The position numbers were made by a program, and so were the translations under genes. This document shows positions 47,361-58,114 of a stretch of 61,646 nucleotides of DNA, piece after piece. Positions within the stretch are counted from its first letter, which is position 1, and each line of letters begins with the position of its first letter. Origin of the DNA: Pseudomonadota bacterium (GTDB taxonomy: Bacteria > Pseudomonadota > Gammaproteobacteria > Burkholderiales > Burkholderiaceae_C); assembly GCA_021815805.1 (NCBI GenBank), contig JAKAZQ010000014.1, positions 1 to 61,646 of the forward strand. Direction: 5' to 3'. The notes under the pieces were generated by a model, which did not search any database, was not told the origin of the DNA, and saw only the letters and a list, made by a program, of their open reading frames with translations.

Positions 47361-48707
47361 ATGCAATCCGTCATCCCGCGCCTCGCCCTGCTCGCCGCCG
47401 CCATGGCCGCGGTCGGGTCGGCGGGCGCCCACTGGCTGGGCAACGACGCCGGCTTCGCGCTGGCCTGCGGCGTCGCGCTTGCGGTGACGGCGTTCGACAC
47501 GCTTGCGCGCGCGCGCTTGCTCGAGTGGCTGCGGCTGCCGCAGCGCGACACGGTGCCGCAGTCCTTCGGCGCCTGGGGCGAGGTGTTCTACCGCAGCGCG
47601 CGCCAGTTGCGCATGTGGCAGGGGCGGGTGCAGCGCGAGGAGGGCAAGCTCAGCCGCTTCATCGAGGCCCTGCAGGCGTCCCCCAACGGGGTCATGCTGA
47701 TCGATGCGCAGGGCCAGATCGACTGGTGCAACGCGACCGCGGCCGGGCATTTCGGGCTGGATGTGCAGCGCGACCTGCGCCAGCACGCCGTGCACCTGAT
47801 CCGCAACCCCGAGTTCGTCGCCTATCTCGCGGCCCACCAGTTCAAGGAGCCTTTGCTGATGCGCCGCAATGGGCCGCTCGGCGCGCTGCTGCTGAGCGTG
47901 CAGGTGATTGCGTACGGCGACGACGACAAGCTGCTGCTGTCGCGCGACGTCACCCAGTTCGAGCGCACCGAGGCGATGCGGCGCGACTTTGTCGCGAACG
48001 TCTCGCACGAGATCAAGACTCCGCTGACCGTGATTGCCGGGTTCATCGAGTCCATGCGCACGCTGGATCTCGCGGCCGACGAGCGCGAGCGCATTCTCGC
48101 GCTGATGCAGCAGCAGAGCGACCGCATGCGCCACCTGGTGGACGACCTGCTGACCCTCGCGCATCTCGAGGGCGATCCGCACCAGCCGCTGGAGGAACTG
48201 CTGGACATGCCGTCGATGGTGGCACGCCTGGCCAACGACGCGCGCGCGCTGTCGGCAGGGCGTCATCGCATCGAGGCGCAGGCCGACGTGAGCAGGCTGC
48301 GCGGCGCCAGCGTGGAGCTGGCCAGCGCGTTCAGCAATCTGGTGAGCAACGCCGTGCGCTACACACCCGCCGGCGGTGTGGTGCAGATCCGCTGGCGCGT
48401 GCTGGACAGCGGGCTGGGCGACGCGCTCGGCGAGTTCAGCGTCAGCGACAACGGCATCGGCATCGCCGCCGAGCACATCCCTCGGCTGACCGAGCGCTTC
48501 TACCGCGTCGACCGCGGGCGCTCGCGCGAGTCCGGCGGCACCGGGCTCGGACTGGCCATCGTCAAGCACTCGCTGCTGCGCCACCAGGCCGAACTGCGCA
48601 TCGTCAGCGAGCTCGGCAAGGGCAGCACCTTCAGCGCACGCTTTCCTGCGCAGCGCCTGCTGCTGCCGCAGCCCGAGCCCACGCAGTCGCCGGTGGGGCT
48701 CGGCTGA
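47361..48707 (+). CDS. phoR: Phosphate regulon sensor kinase PhoR
   Basis: A 448-residue kinase with two short N-terminal membrane segments (about 5-23 and 30-47), a PAS-like domain (about 98-200), a dimerisation domain with the phospho-acceptor H216 in NVSHEIKTPL, and an ATPase domain (N box NLVSNAVRYTP, G boxes DNGIGI and GTGLGLAIVKH). It has no large periplasmic sensor, in line with signalling through PstSCAB-PhoU. It ends 20 bases before the ppk stop on the opposite strand. Confidence 0.95.
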   Translation: MQSVIPRLALLAAAMAAVGSAGAHWLGNDAGFALACGVALAVTAFDTLARARLLEWLRLPQRDTVPQSFGAWGEVFYRSARQLRMWQGRVQREEGKLSRFIEALQASPNGVMLIDAQGQIDWCNATAAGHFGLDVQRDLRQHAVHLIRNPEFVAYLAAHQFKEPLLMRRNGPLGALLLSVQVIAYGDDDKLLLSRDVTQFERTEAMRRDFVANVSHEIKTPLTVIAGFIESMRTLDLAADERERILALMQQQSDRMRHLVDDLLTLAHLEGDPHQPLEELLDMPSMVARLANDARALSAGRHRIEAQADVSRLRGASVELASAFSNLVSNAVRYTPAGGVVQIRWRVLDSGLGDALGEFSVSDNGIGIAAEHIPRLTERFYRVDRGRSRESGGTGLGLAIVKHSLLRHQAELRIVSELGKGSTFSARFPAQRLLLPQPEPTQSPVGLG

Positions 48708-48727
48708 CGCCGAGTTGCGCGCGGGGG

Positions 48728-50824
48728 TCAGTCCGGCGGCGCGTTGCGCGACTCGATCAGCGCCTGGTGGCTGCCGGGGCTGCCCCTCCAGCCGCGCGCG
48801 CGGCGCCAGTTGCCCGTGCTGTCCATGTCCCAGGCATTGCCGGAAACCTGCCAGTGCACGCGCAGGCCCTCGCGGATGACCTTCGCCCTGGCCGTGGGGT
48901 CGAGAATCGGCGCGGCGATCTCGACGCGGCGGTACAGGTTGCGCTCCATCCAGTCGGCCGAGGAGATCCAGACCTCGTCGGCGCCGTCGTTGTGAAAGTG
49001 GAACACCCGTGAATGTTCCAGGAATCGGCCGATCACCGAGCGCACGCGGATGTTCTCGGAAAGCCCCGCGACGCCGGGGCGCAGCATGCACGGCCCACGC
49101 ACCAGCAAGCGGATCTCCACGCCGGCGCGCGAGGCCTTGTAGAGCTCGTGGATGACGGTCGGCTCGACCAGCGCGTTGACCCGCGCCCAGATGCGCGCGC
49201 GCCGGCCGGCACGCGCCAGCCGCGCCTCGTGGCGGATGGCCCTGATCAGGTTGTCCAGCAGCGAGAAGGGCGACTGCCAGAGGCGCTGCAGCGGCGTGAA
49301 GCGCGACGAGCCGGTGATCTCGAGAAACACCTTGTTGACATCGGCGCAGATCGCCTCGTCGGCCGTCATGAGGCCGAAATCGGTGTACAGGCGCGCCGTG
49401 CGCATGTGGTAGTTGCCGGTGCCCAGATGCACGTAGCGCCGCAGCTGCTCGCCGCGACGTCCGCTGCGCTCGCGCCGCACCACCATGAGCATCTTGGCGT
49501 GGCACTTGAAGCCGACCACCCCGTACACGACGTGGGCGCCTTCGGCCTCCAGGCGCGCCGCCCAGTTGATGTTGGTCTCCTCGTCCAGGCGCGCCATGAG
49601 CTCCAGCACCACGGTGACTTCCTTGCCGTTGCGCGCGGCCTCGATCAGCGCCTCCATCAGCTCGGAGGTGTGGCCGGCCCGGTAGATGGTCTGCTTGATG
49701 GCCAGCACCGCGGGGTCGCGCGCCGCCGTGCGCACCAGGTCGACGACCGGGCCGAAGCTGTCGTACGGGTGGTGCAGCAGCACGTCGGCGGCGCGAATGC
49801 GCTCGAACAACTCGGGATCCGCCCCCGGCCAGCCCGCAATCGGGGCCGGCACGTGCGGCGGGTAGGTCAGCTGCCCGGCCGGCAGCATGTCGATGATCGC
49901 CTGCAGGCGCGCCAGGTTCACCGGGCCGTCGGCGCGGTAGCAGTCGCGCGGGTGCAGCGCGTTCTCGCGCATGAGCCGGTCGAGCAGGGCCTGCGGACAG
50001 CTGCTGGTGACCTCCAGGCGTACCGCATCGCCGTAGTGGCGCGCCCGCAGTTCGCCCTGCAGCGCGGTGCGCAGGTTGGTGATCTCGTCGTCGTCGACGA
50101 ACAGCTCGCTGTTGCGCGTGACCCGGAACTGATGCACCCCGAGCACCTTCAGACCCTGGAACAGGCGTCCGGCGTAGGCGTGCATGAGCGATGACAGCAG
50201 CACGAAGCTGTGGCGGTCGGAATCGTGATCCACGAGTTCGCGCGGCATCGCCAGCACGCGCGGCAGCGCGCGCGGCGCCTGGATGATTCCGAGATCGACA
50301 TTGCGCCCGAACGCATCGGTGCCTTCGAGCATGACGGCGAAGTTCAGGCTCTTGTTCAGCACTTTCGGGAACGGATGCGCGGGATCCAGGCCGATCGGCG
50401 TGAGCACGGGCAGCACCTCGCGCTCGAACACCGAGCGCGCCCAGCGTTCCTGGCGCGGCGTCCACTGCGCGCTGGCGACAAACCGGATGCCCAGGCTTTG
50501 CAGCAGGGGATAGATGGACTTCTGCAGCACGCGGTACTTCTCGGCGACCAGCGCATGCGCGTCGTCGGAGATGAGTTGCAGCGCCTCGGCCACGGGCAGG
50601 CCGTCGGGGGTCAGCGCGTTCGGCTCATGCTCCAGCAGATCCTGCAATTGCGCGACGCGGGTCTCGAAGAATTCGTCCAGGTTGGACGCCACGATGCACA
50701 GGTAGCGCAGGCGCTCGAGCGCCGGGATGGTCGTGTCCAGCGATTGCGCGAGCACGCGGCGGTTGAACGCCAGCGTGCCGAGTTCACGATTCAGCAGCGG
50801 ATGCGGCGGTGACGAATGGGGCAT
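48728..50824 (-). CDS. ppk: Polyphosphate kinase 1
   Basis: A 698-residue enzyme that polymerises the gamma-phosphate of ATP into polyphosphate. The N-terminal domain opens with LLNRELGTLAFNRRVLAQ. The two C-terminal catalytic domains have IKQTIYRAGHTSELMEALIE, VVYGVVGFKCHAKMLMV (with the phosphorylated histidine), YVHLGTGNYH and SSADWMERNLYRRVEIAAPI. It is divergent from ppx, with a Pho-box-like site in its upstream region, so it is probably under PhoB control. Confidence 0.97.
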   Translation of the reverse strand: MPHSSPPHPLLNRELGTLAFNRRVLAQSLDTTIPALERLRYLCIVASNLDEFFETRVAQLQDLLEHEPNALTPDGLPVAEALQLISDDAHALVAEKYRVLQKSIYPLLQSLGIRFVASAQWTPRQERWARSVFEREVLPVLTPIGLDPAHPFPKVLNKSLNFAVMLEGTDAFGRNVDLGIIQAPRALPRVLAMPRELVDHDSDRHSFVLLSSLMHAYAGRLFQGLKVLGVHQFRVTRNSELFVDDDEITNLRTALQGELRARHYGDAVRLEVTSSCPQALLDRLMRENALHPRDCYRADGPVNLARLQAIIDMLPAGQLTYPPHVPAPIAGWPGADPELFERIRAADVLLHHPYDSFGPVVDLVRTAARDPAVLAIKQTIYRAGHTSELMEALIEAARNGKEVTVVLELMARLDEETNINWAARLEAEGAHVVYGVVGFKCHAKMLMVVRRERSGRRGEQLRRYVHLGTGNYHMRTARLYTDFGLMTADEAICADVNKVFLEITGSSRFTPLQRLWQSPFSLLDNLIRAIRHEARLARAGRRARIWARVNALVEPTVIHELYKASRAGVEIRLLVRGPCMLRPGVAGLSENIRVRSVIGRFLEHSRVFHFHNDGADEVWISSADWMERNLYRRVEIAAPILDPTARAKVIREGLRVHWQVSGNAWDMDSTGNWRRARGWRGSPGSHQALIESRNAPPD

Positions 50825-50880
50825 GCCTGACGCAATGCGAAGAATCAGTCGCGAATACGGAAAAGCTTACGATCCCACAA

Positions 50881-50902
50881 TCGCATGAAATCTACATGAC
50901 AA
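50881..50902 (-). promoter_or_regulatory. Candidate Pho box upstream of ppk
   Basis: On the minus strand two 11-base units, TTGTCATGTAG and ATTTCATGCGA, resemble PhoB direct repeats. It lies 57 bases before the ppk start, in the 118-base ppk-ppx divergent spacer. The second unit is the weaker. Confidence 0.5.
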
Positions 50903-50942
50903 CGTCAAGCACGTGTCATTTCCGCATGATCCACTTCTGTCC

Positions 50943-52472
50943 ATGTCCCTGACCGTTCAGCACCTGGCAGCCGTCGACCTCGGTTCCAACAGCTTTCGCA
51001 TGCTGGTCGGCAAGGCCGCCGAAAGCGACCATGGCGCACAGATCTACCCGCTGGACTCGCTGCGCGAGCCGGTGCGCCTGGGTGCCGGCCTCGATGCCGG
51101 CAAGAACCTGAGCGAGGAAAGCCAGCAGCGCGCGCTGGCCGCGCTGCGCCGATTCGGCGAACGCCTGCGCCAGTTTCATCCGGAGCGCGTGCGCGCGGTG
51201 GCGACCAACGCCGTGCGCGTGGCGAAAAACGCGCCGTCGTTCCTGGAGCGGGCGCAGCGCGCGCTGGGCTTTCCGATCGAGGTCATCGCCGGGCGCGAGG
51301 AGGCGCGCCTGGTGTACATCGGAGCGGCGCACTCGGTCACGCCGTCGGCGGGCAACCGCCTGGTCGTCGACATCGGCGGCGGCTCCACCGAATTCATCAT
51401 CGGCGCCGGGCTCGAGCCGCGCATGATGGAGTCGCTGTACGTGGGCTGCGTGTCCATGAGCCGCGAGTTCTTTCCGGCCGGGCGGGTCGACGAGCATCGC
51501 ATGAAGTCGGCCGAGCTGGCGGCGCGACGCGAGATCCAGATCATCGCGCGCAGTTTCCGCAAGGCCGGCTGGAGTTCGGCCGTGGGCTCGAGCGGCACGG
51601 CGCGGGCCCTGGCCGACATTCTCGTCGGCAGCGGGCTCAACGACGCCGACGCCAGCCTGGGCATCACCCGCGCCGGCCTGCGTCGCCTGCGCAAGATCTA
51701 CGTGCAGGCCGAGGACCTGGGCAGCCTGCGCATGCCCGGGCTGAAGCCCGACCGCATGCCGGTGGCCGCGGGCGGGCTGGCGATCATGCTCGCGGTGTTC
51801 GAGGAACTCGGGCTGAAGGCGATGGAGGCCACCGACGCCGGGCTGCGCCTGGGCGTGCTGTACGACCTGCTGGGGCGCGAGCAGCACCAGGACATGCGAT
51901 CCTTGACGGTGCATCAGTTCATGCAGCGCTACGCCGTGGATGCGCGCCAGGCCGCGCGTGTCGAGCAGATCGCGCTGGCGCTGCTGGCACAGCTCGATCC
52001 GCTGGCCACGCCGGAGCGCCAGCAGGCGCTGCGCTGGGCCGCCCAGCTGCACGAGGTGGGGTTGTCGATCTCGCACAGCGCGTACCACAAGCACTCGGCC
52101 TACATCGTCGGCAACGCCGACATGCCGGGCTTCTCGCGCAGCGAGCAGGCCGGCATGTCCGAGATGCTGCTGTGCCACGGCGGCAAGCTGAAGAAGCTGG
52201 GTGCGCTGCCCGGCGGCCATCTCGACCTGCGTTCGCTGCTGGCGCTGCGCCTGGCGGTGCTGCTGGCGCGCAACCGGCGCGACATCGAGCTTGGCGGGCT
52301 GCGCCTGCGCCCCGGAGCGGACGGTGTCCCGGGAACCCGCATCGAGGCCGACGCGGCCTGGTTGCGCGCGTCGCCGTTGACCCAGTACAGCCTCGAGCAG
52401 GAAGCCGCCGAGTGGCAGCGCATCGGGCTCGACCTGCAGATGCGCCAGGTCGCGCCGGCCGCGGCGCCGTGA
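50943..52472 (+). CDS. ppx: Exopolyphosphatase (Ppx/GppA family)
   Basis: A 509-residue enzyme that removes terminal phosphate from polyphosphate. The ASKHA-fold ATPase-like core is marked by AAVDLGSNSFRMLVG at the start and LVVDIGGGSTEFIIG in the middle. The C-terminal third has an HD-like helical domain (AAQLHEVGLSISHSAYHKHS). I chose the ATG at 50943 because the conserved part starts there; an in-frame GTG at 50913 would add ten residues. It is divergent from ppk, giving a synthesis and degradation pair. Confidence 0.95.
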   Translation: MSLTVQHLAAVDLGSNSFRMLVGKAAESDHGAQIYPLDSLREPVRLGAGLDAGKNLSEESQQRALAALRRFGERLRQFHPERVRAVATNAVRVAKNAPSFLERAQRALGFPIEVIAGREEARLVYIGAAHSVTPSAGNRLVVDIGGGSTEFIIGAGLEPRMMESLYVGCVSMSREFFPAGRVDEHRMKSAELAARREIQIIARSFRKAGWSSAVGSSGTARALADILVGSGLNDADASLGITRAGLRRLRKIYVQAEDLGSLRMPGLKPDRMPVAAGGLAIMLAVFEELGLKAMEATDAGLRLGVLYDLLGREQHQDMRSLTVHQFMQRYAVDARQAARVEQIALALLAQLDPLATPERQQALRWAAQLHEVGLSISHSAYHKHSAYIVGNADMPGFSRSEQAGMSEMLLCHGGKLKKLGALPGGHLDLRSLLALRLAVLLARNRRDIELGGLRLRPGADGVPGTRIEADAAWLRASPLTQYSLEQEAAEWQRIGLDLQMRQVAPAAAP

Positions 52473-52484
52473 GGCGGCACCGGT

Positions 52485-53273
52485 TCAGGCCGGGCGCACG
52501 CCCAGGAAGTGGCGCGCGTAGCGCTGGCGCACGTCGTCGAGGCGCATGAGCAGCGGAAAGTCGGCGGTGTTGAAGTCGGGGTCCCAGGCCGGAGCCCCGC
52601 AGATGCGGGCGCCCACGCGCAGGTAGCCCTTGAGCAGCGCCGGCGGCTCGGCCGGCAGGTCCTGGCGCAGGCTGTCCACGGGCAGCGCCAGGCGGGGTTG
52701 CACGCGATCCTCCACCGGCGCCAGATGGCGTTCGCGCAATGCCGCCCACAGGCTCGCCGCGTGATGCCCGCCGTCGTGCATCGACACGCTGGAGCAGCCG
52801 ATCATGGCCTGCAGCCCGCGGCTGCGCATGTATTCGGCAAGCCCGGCCCAGAGCGCCATGATGACTCCTCCGCTGCGGTAGTCGCGATGCACGCAGGCGC
52901 GTCCCAGTTCCAGCAGGCGCGGGCGCAGGTGCAGCAGGCGCGTGAGGTCGAATTCGGTTTCGGAGTACAGCCCGCCGACACGCCTGGCCTGGTGCGGTGC
53001 GAGCACGCGGTAGGTGCCGACCAGGCGTCCGTCGGCGGCGCGCGCCAGCAGGTGGTCGCAGTAGGGATCGAAGATGTCGATGTCATAGCCCGGTTGCGGG
53101 GTCGATACCCGCGCGCCCAGTTCCTCGACAAAGATCTTCCAGCGCAGGTGCTGCGCCTCGCGCACTTCGTCGTCATGCCTCGCCCAGGAGATGACGAGTC
53201 CGCCGCGGCTCGCGCCGCTGGCGTGCTGCAGCGCGTGCGCGTGGCCGCGATCGGTCGGGTCGTGATGAAACAT
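52485..53273 (-). CDS. olsB: Ornithine-acyl-ACP N-acyltransferase (OlsB-like)
   Basis: A 262-residue GNAT-fold acyltransferase of the hemolysin/OlsB family. Conserved parts are EAQHLRWKIFVEELGA, the DPYCDHLLA segment, VGTYRVL, the acyl-donor region ELGRACVHRDYRSGGVIMAL and LLKGYLRVGARICGAP. It makes lyso-ornithine lipid, the first step to phosphorus-free membrane lipid. No olsA acyltransferase gene is adjacent. Upstream lie a three-unit Pho-box-like array and an inverted repeat, which fits induction under phosphate starvation, as do its phosphate-gene neighbours. Confidence 0.85.
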   Translation of the reverse strand: MFHHDPTDRGHAHALQHASGASRGGLVISWARHDDEVREAQHLRWKIFVEELGARVSTPQPGYDIDIFDPYCDHLLARAADGRLVGTYRVLAPHQARRVGGLYSETEFDLTRLLHLRPRLLELGRACVHRDYRSGGVIMALWAGLAEYMRSRGLQAMIGCSSVSMHDGGHHAASLWAALRERHLAPVEDRVQPRLALPVDSLRQDLPAEPPALLKGYLRVGARICGAPAWDPDFNTADFPLLMRLDDVRQRYARHFLGVRPA

Positions 53274-53284
53274 GCAGGGCTCCT

Positions 53285-53310
53285 CGTATCGTGTCTGCGG
53301 TCACGATACG
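53285..53310. promoter_or_regulatory. Perfect dyad in the olsB leader
   Basis: CGTATCGTG (53285-53293) and CACGATACG (53302-53310) are perfect inverted copies with an eight-base spacer, 12 bases upstream of the olsB start. It could be a repressor operator or an mRNA stem next to the ribosome-binding site. Confidence 0.5.
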
Positions 53311-53325
53311 CAACATCCGTGTCGT

Positions 53326-53358
53326 TTGCGTGACCGAAGCATGACGGTCGCATGAAGC
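53326..53358 (-). promoter_or_regulatory. Candidate three-unit Pho box upstream of olsB
   Basis: On the minus strand three successive 11-base units read GCTTCATGCGA, CCGTCATGCTT and CGGTCACGCAA. The TCA core recurs every 11 bases, as in PhoB sites. The array lies 53-85 bases before the olsB start. Confidence 0.55.
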
Positions 53359-53393
53359 CGGGAAGGCGCCGGGCACGGCGCTGGGCAGCGCGC

Positions 53394-53873
53394 TCAGTCG
53401 AGCAGTTCCGGGCTGATCGCCGCGCGCAGCACGCGCTCGACGCTGCCCTCGCGCCGGCGCTCGCAGACCCAGACCAGCGCGCCCTTGCGCAGCGTGAACG
53501 GCGCGCGCGCGCCACTGAGCCACTGCAATGCGGCGCTTCCCAGCGCCGGCTGGTGGCCGCACAGCACCAGAGCGCTGCGCTGCTCTGCCTGACCGGAGAT
53601 CAGTTCGATGATGTCGTCGGGACCGGCATCGGGAGCCAGTTGCGCCTGCTCCGCCGGGTAGTCGGCAAGCGCCAGCGCGGTCTGCCGGCTGCGCAGCGCC
53701 GGGCTGCAGCAGACCAGCCAGGGCTTGGGCACATGCGCCTTGATCCAGGCCGCCATGGCGCTGGCCTCGCGCCGGCCGTCGCGGGTCAGCGCGCGGCGCA
53801 GATCGTCGGCATCGGGGGCGGCGTCCTCCGCCTCGGCATGACGCCAGAAAATGACATGCAGCAGTGTGCTCAT
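53394..53873 (-). CDS. sixA: SixA-type phosphohistidine phosphatase
   Basis: A 159-residue single-domain histidine phosphatase. FWRHAEAED carries the RHG-type catalytic histidine (H12), CSPALRSRQTALAL binds phosphate, and LVLCGHQPALG supplies the second histidine. In E. coli SixA dephosphorylates phosphohistidine of phosphotransfer or PTS proteins; the target here is unknown. It lies upstream of olsB on the same strand with a 120-base spacer that holds the olsB control sites. Confidence 0.88.
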   Translation of the reverse strand: MSTLLHVIFWRHAEAEDAAPDADDLRRALTRDGRREASAMAAWIKAHVPKPWLVCCSPALRSRQTALALADYPAEQAQLAPDAGPDDIIELISGQAEQRSALVLCGHQPALGSAALQWLSGARAPFTLRKGALVWVCERRREGSVERVLRAAISPELLD

Positions 53874-53981
53874 CGGGACATCCTCGGCCGGATCTCCACG
53901 CCGCCGCCGGGCGCGATGGCATGCACTGTAACGCGCCGTCCGCTGCGTTGGCAGTTTTGAACCTTCAACTGGGCAGGTTTC

Positions 53982-54748
53982 TCAGGGCATTGTCGGCTCG
54001 AAGGCGGCACCCTGCAGCGCCAGTTCCAGCTTGCGCGCCGTGCCTTCGAGATCCAGCGCATGCCGGCTCTCGAGCTCGCGTGCGCGACGGTGCAGCAGAT
54101 GCGGGTGCGGCCAGGCGTCGGCGCGACGCGCCAGCGCGATGGTGTTCTCGCCCTGCTCGGCGGACAGCGTCGCCACGCCCGACTCGAAGCTCGCGCGCAT
54201 GCGGCGGATCACGCTATCGCGCACGTTGTCGGGCGCCCAGATGTTCGACACCAGCACGCCGCCGGGACGCAGGGCGCGCGCGCAGGCGTCGTAGAACTCC
54301 TGGCTGGAAAGAGCCTCCGGGAGCCCGCCCGCGTCGAAGCCGTCGAGCAGCAGCACGTCGCAGGACTGCGCATGTTCGTGCACCCATTGCGCGCCGTCGG
54401 CCTCGAGCACGCTGAAGCGATGATCGTCGGCAGGGATCGCGAACTGGCCGCGCATGGCGATGACGTCCGGGTTGATCTCGATCGCCGTGAAGCGCGAGTC
54501 GGGCAGGTGCACGTAGCAGTACTTGGCGATGGATCCGCCGCCGAGGCCGATCATGACGATGTGCGCGGGCTCGGGGTGCAGCAGCACGAAGCTCATCACT
54601 GCGCGGGTGTAGTCGAGCAGCAGGCGCGCCGGATCGGATCTGCGCATGCGGCTTTGCAGCGCGGACATGCCGAAGTGCAGCGACAGTTCGCCGCGCTGCT
54701 CGCAGACGAAGGGCTCGTTCGGGCGGCGACGTCGACGCAGCGACACGC

Positions 54749-54752
<4 letters not shown>
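53982..54752 (-). CDS. Spermidine-synthase-like methyltransferase-fold protein
   Basis: A 256-residue Rossmann-fold protein of the SpeE-like group. [20 protein letters not shown] is the SAM or decarboxy-SAM binding loop, [20 protein letters not shown] the acidic turn and [20 protein letters not shown] the catalytic-strand region. The N-terminal beta domain of true spermidine synthases is short, so the polyamine activity is uncertain. The GTG start at 54752 overlaps the lysS stop as GTGA. Translation is therefore coupled to lysS, an arrangement whose meaning is not known. Confidence 0.8.
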
Positions 54753-56278
<1,526 letters not shown>

Positions 56279-56332
56279 GGGTGGGTCTCTCGCGTCATGC
56301 ACGGCGGCCGCCGGCAGCCGCCGTCAGCCGCT

Positions 56333-57838
56333 TCAGGCGGATTGATTGCGCAAAAATTCCAGGGATGCGGCGGTCTCGGCGCTCAGATCCTGCGTGTCGC
56401 GCGTCAGCAATGCATGCTCGATGCGCGCGGCCAGGGTCTTGCCGAGCTCGACGCCCCACTGGTCGAACGGATTGATGCCGTACAGCCAGCCTTCGACCAC
56501 CGTGCGGTGCTCGTACAGCGCGAGCAGCGCGCCGAGTTCGCGCGCGCCCAGGCGCTCGAGCCAGATGAAGGTCGAAGGACGTCCGCCGGGACAGGCGCGG
56601 TGACGCGCCGCGCGCAGCGCCTCGTCGGCGGCGAGGCCCTGTTCCATGAGCTCGCGACGCCAGCTCGAGGCATCCTTGCCGTTCCACAGTGCGTCGGCCT
56701 GGCCGAGCGCGTTGGACAGCAGCGCAAGGTGCTCGGCGTGGCGCGCATGCCAGGGCCGCACGACGGCGACGATCTCGTGGAACACCGGCACCGCGGCCTG
56801 GTGCAGCAACTGGAAGTAGGTGTGCTGCACCGGCGTGCCGACGCCGCTGATCACCGCCGGGCCGCTCACCGCCACCGGCTGCGCGCCGTCGGCCGAGGTC
56901 GACTTGCCGAGCGACTCCATGAGCAGCTGCTGCAGGTACAGCGGCATGTGCGAGAAGGCGTCGCCGTACAGCCCGATGGACAGCAGCGGCAGGCCGAAGC
57001 GCACGCGGTAGGCGTGCGACAGGCCGGCCAGCAGACCCGGCGCGCTGGCCGTCAGCGGGGTGTCGACAAAGTGGCGATCCATGGCCAGCGCGCCCGCGTG
57101 CAGCTCGGCCACCACGTCGGCGCCGAAGGCCAGCAGCAGCGCCAGTCCGTGCGAGCTCCACAACGAGAAGCGACCACCGATCTCGGGCAGCGAGCGGAAC
57201 ACCTGCGCCGCCGGCAGGCCGAAACGCTGCTGCGCGGCCTCGGCGTTGGAGGTCAGCGCGACGAGACGATCGCGCGCCTGCTGTGCCCCGAGATGGCTGC
57301 CCAGCCACTCCACCACCGCCTCGGCGTTGCGCATGACCTCCTGCGTGCGAAAGGACTTGCTGTTGATGACCACCCAGGTGCGCCGGGGCTCGCAGTCGCG
57401 CAGCGCCGCGTCGAGCGTGGCGCCGTCGAGGTTGGCCACCCAATGCACCCGGCAGCGGGGCTGCTGCAGCACGCTGAGCGCGGTGTGCAGCGCCAGCATC
57501 GGGGTTTCCGAACCGCCCGCGCCGAGATGGATGATGTCGAGCGGCTGCTGCGCCGATGCGACGAGTTGCTCGGCCCAGGCCACCATGCGCGCGTGCTCGG
57601 CGTGCAGGAACGCCGCGGCGGCCTGCGCCGCCGGGTCGCGTGCCTGCGCCCCCAGGCGCGCCAGCATGTGCCATGCGGGGCGGCCCTCGCTGCCGTTGAG
57701 CACGCTGCTCGACAGCAGGTCGGCGGCCCGCTGGGGCAGCGTCGCCAGGGTGGTGCGGGCGGTGGCCAGCGCCTGCGCGCCGTGGCGCGTGAACTCCAGG
57801 CGCAGACCGGCGGTTTGAACGAAGGGGCTTGCGGACAT
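56333..57838 (-). CDS. pgi: Glucose-6-phosphate isomerase
   Basis: A 501-residue glycolytic isomerase. LGAGGSETPMLALHTAL is a variant of the family GIGGS loop; NSKSFRTQEVMRNAE, GGRFSLWSSHGLALLLAFG and QHTYFQLLHQ follow, and YGINPFDQWGVELGK is the C-terminal signature. The GAGGSETP loop replaces the common GIGGSDLGP, a conservative change at a substrate loop. It starts MSASPF at 57838 and is divergent from rmlB over a 276-base spacer in which I see no gene. Confidence 0.95.
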   Translation of the reverse strand: MSASPFVQTAGLRLEFTRHGAQALATARTTLATLPQRAADLLSSSVLNGSEGRPAWHMLARLGAQARDPAAQAAAAFLHAEHARMVAWAEQLVASAQQPLDIIHLGAGGSETPMLALHTALSVLQQPRCRVHWVANLDGATLDAALRDCEPRRTWVVINSKSFRTQEVMRNAEAVVEWLGSHLGAQQARDRLVALTSNAEAAQQRFGLPAAQVFRSLPEIGGRFSLWSSHGLALLLAFGADVVAELHAGALAMDRHFVDTPLTASAPGLLAGLSHAYRVRFGLPLLSIGLYGDAFSHMPLYLQQLLMESLGKSTSADGAQPVAVSGPAVISGVGTPVQHTYFQLLHQAAVPVFHEIVAVVRPWHARHAEHLALLSNALGQADALWNGKDASSWRRELMEQGLAADEALRAARHRACPGGRPSTFIWLERLGARELGALLALYEHRTVVEGWLYGINPFDQWGVELGKTLAARIEHALLTRDTQDLSAETAASLEFLRNQSA

Positions 57839-58114
57839 GTCGGACGCGGGCCCCGCGCCGCGGGGCGCCGGGCGGGGCGAAAATGGGCTGGGTGGCGGGA
57901 TCGTGCCGGCCGGCAGGGCATGCCGGGCGCCGACCGCGGGGCGCCGCCCCGACGCGCCATCCCGACACGCCACCCCGGGCGCGTCTCCCGCATGCGAAAC
58001 TCCCGGATTCTACCGGCTCGCGGGCGAGTGCCCGGGCGCACGGCGCCGGCCCTCTAGAATCGGCGCACGGGCCGGGCATGGGTCCTGCCGATCGTCGACC
58101 TCCTTCCAACGCTT

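Noticed and set aside
47268..50465. A 1,065-codon minus-strand frame over phoR and ppk
   Set aside because: It is a shadow of ppk in a different frame and antisense to phoR; no conserved motifs.
58055..58060. Firm promoter calls for rmlB (TAGAAT) and ftsH (TAGAAT at 37650)
   Set aside because: Good -10-like hexamers, but no -35 at proper spacing; mentioned in the gene notes only.
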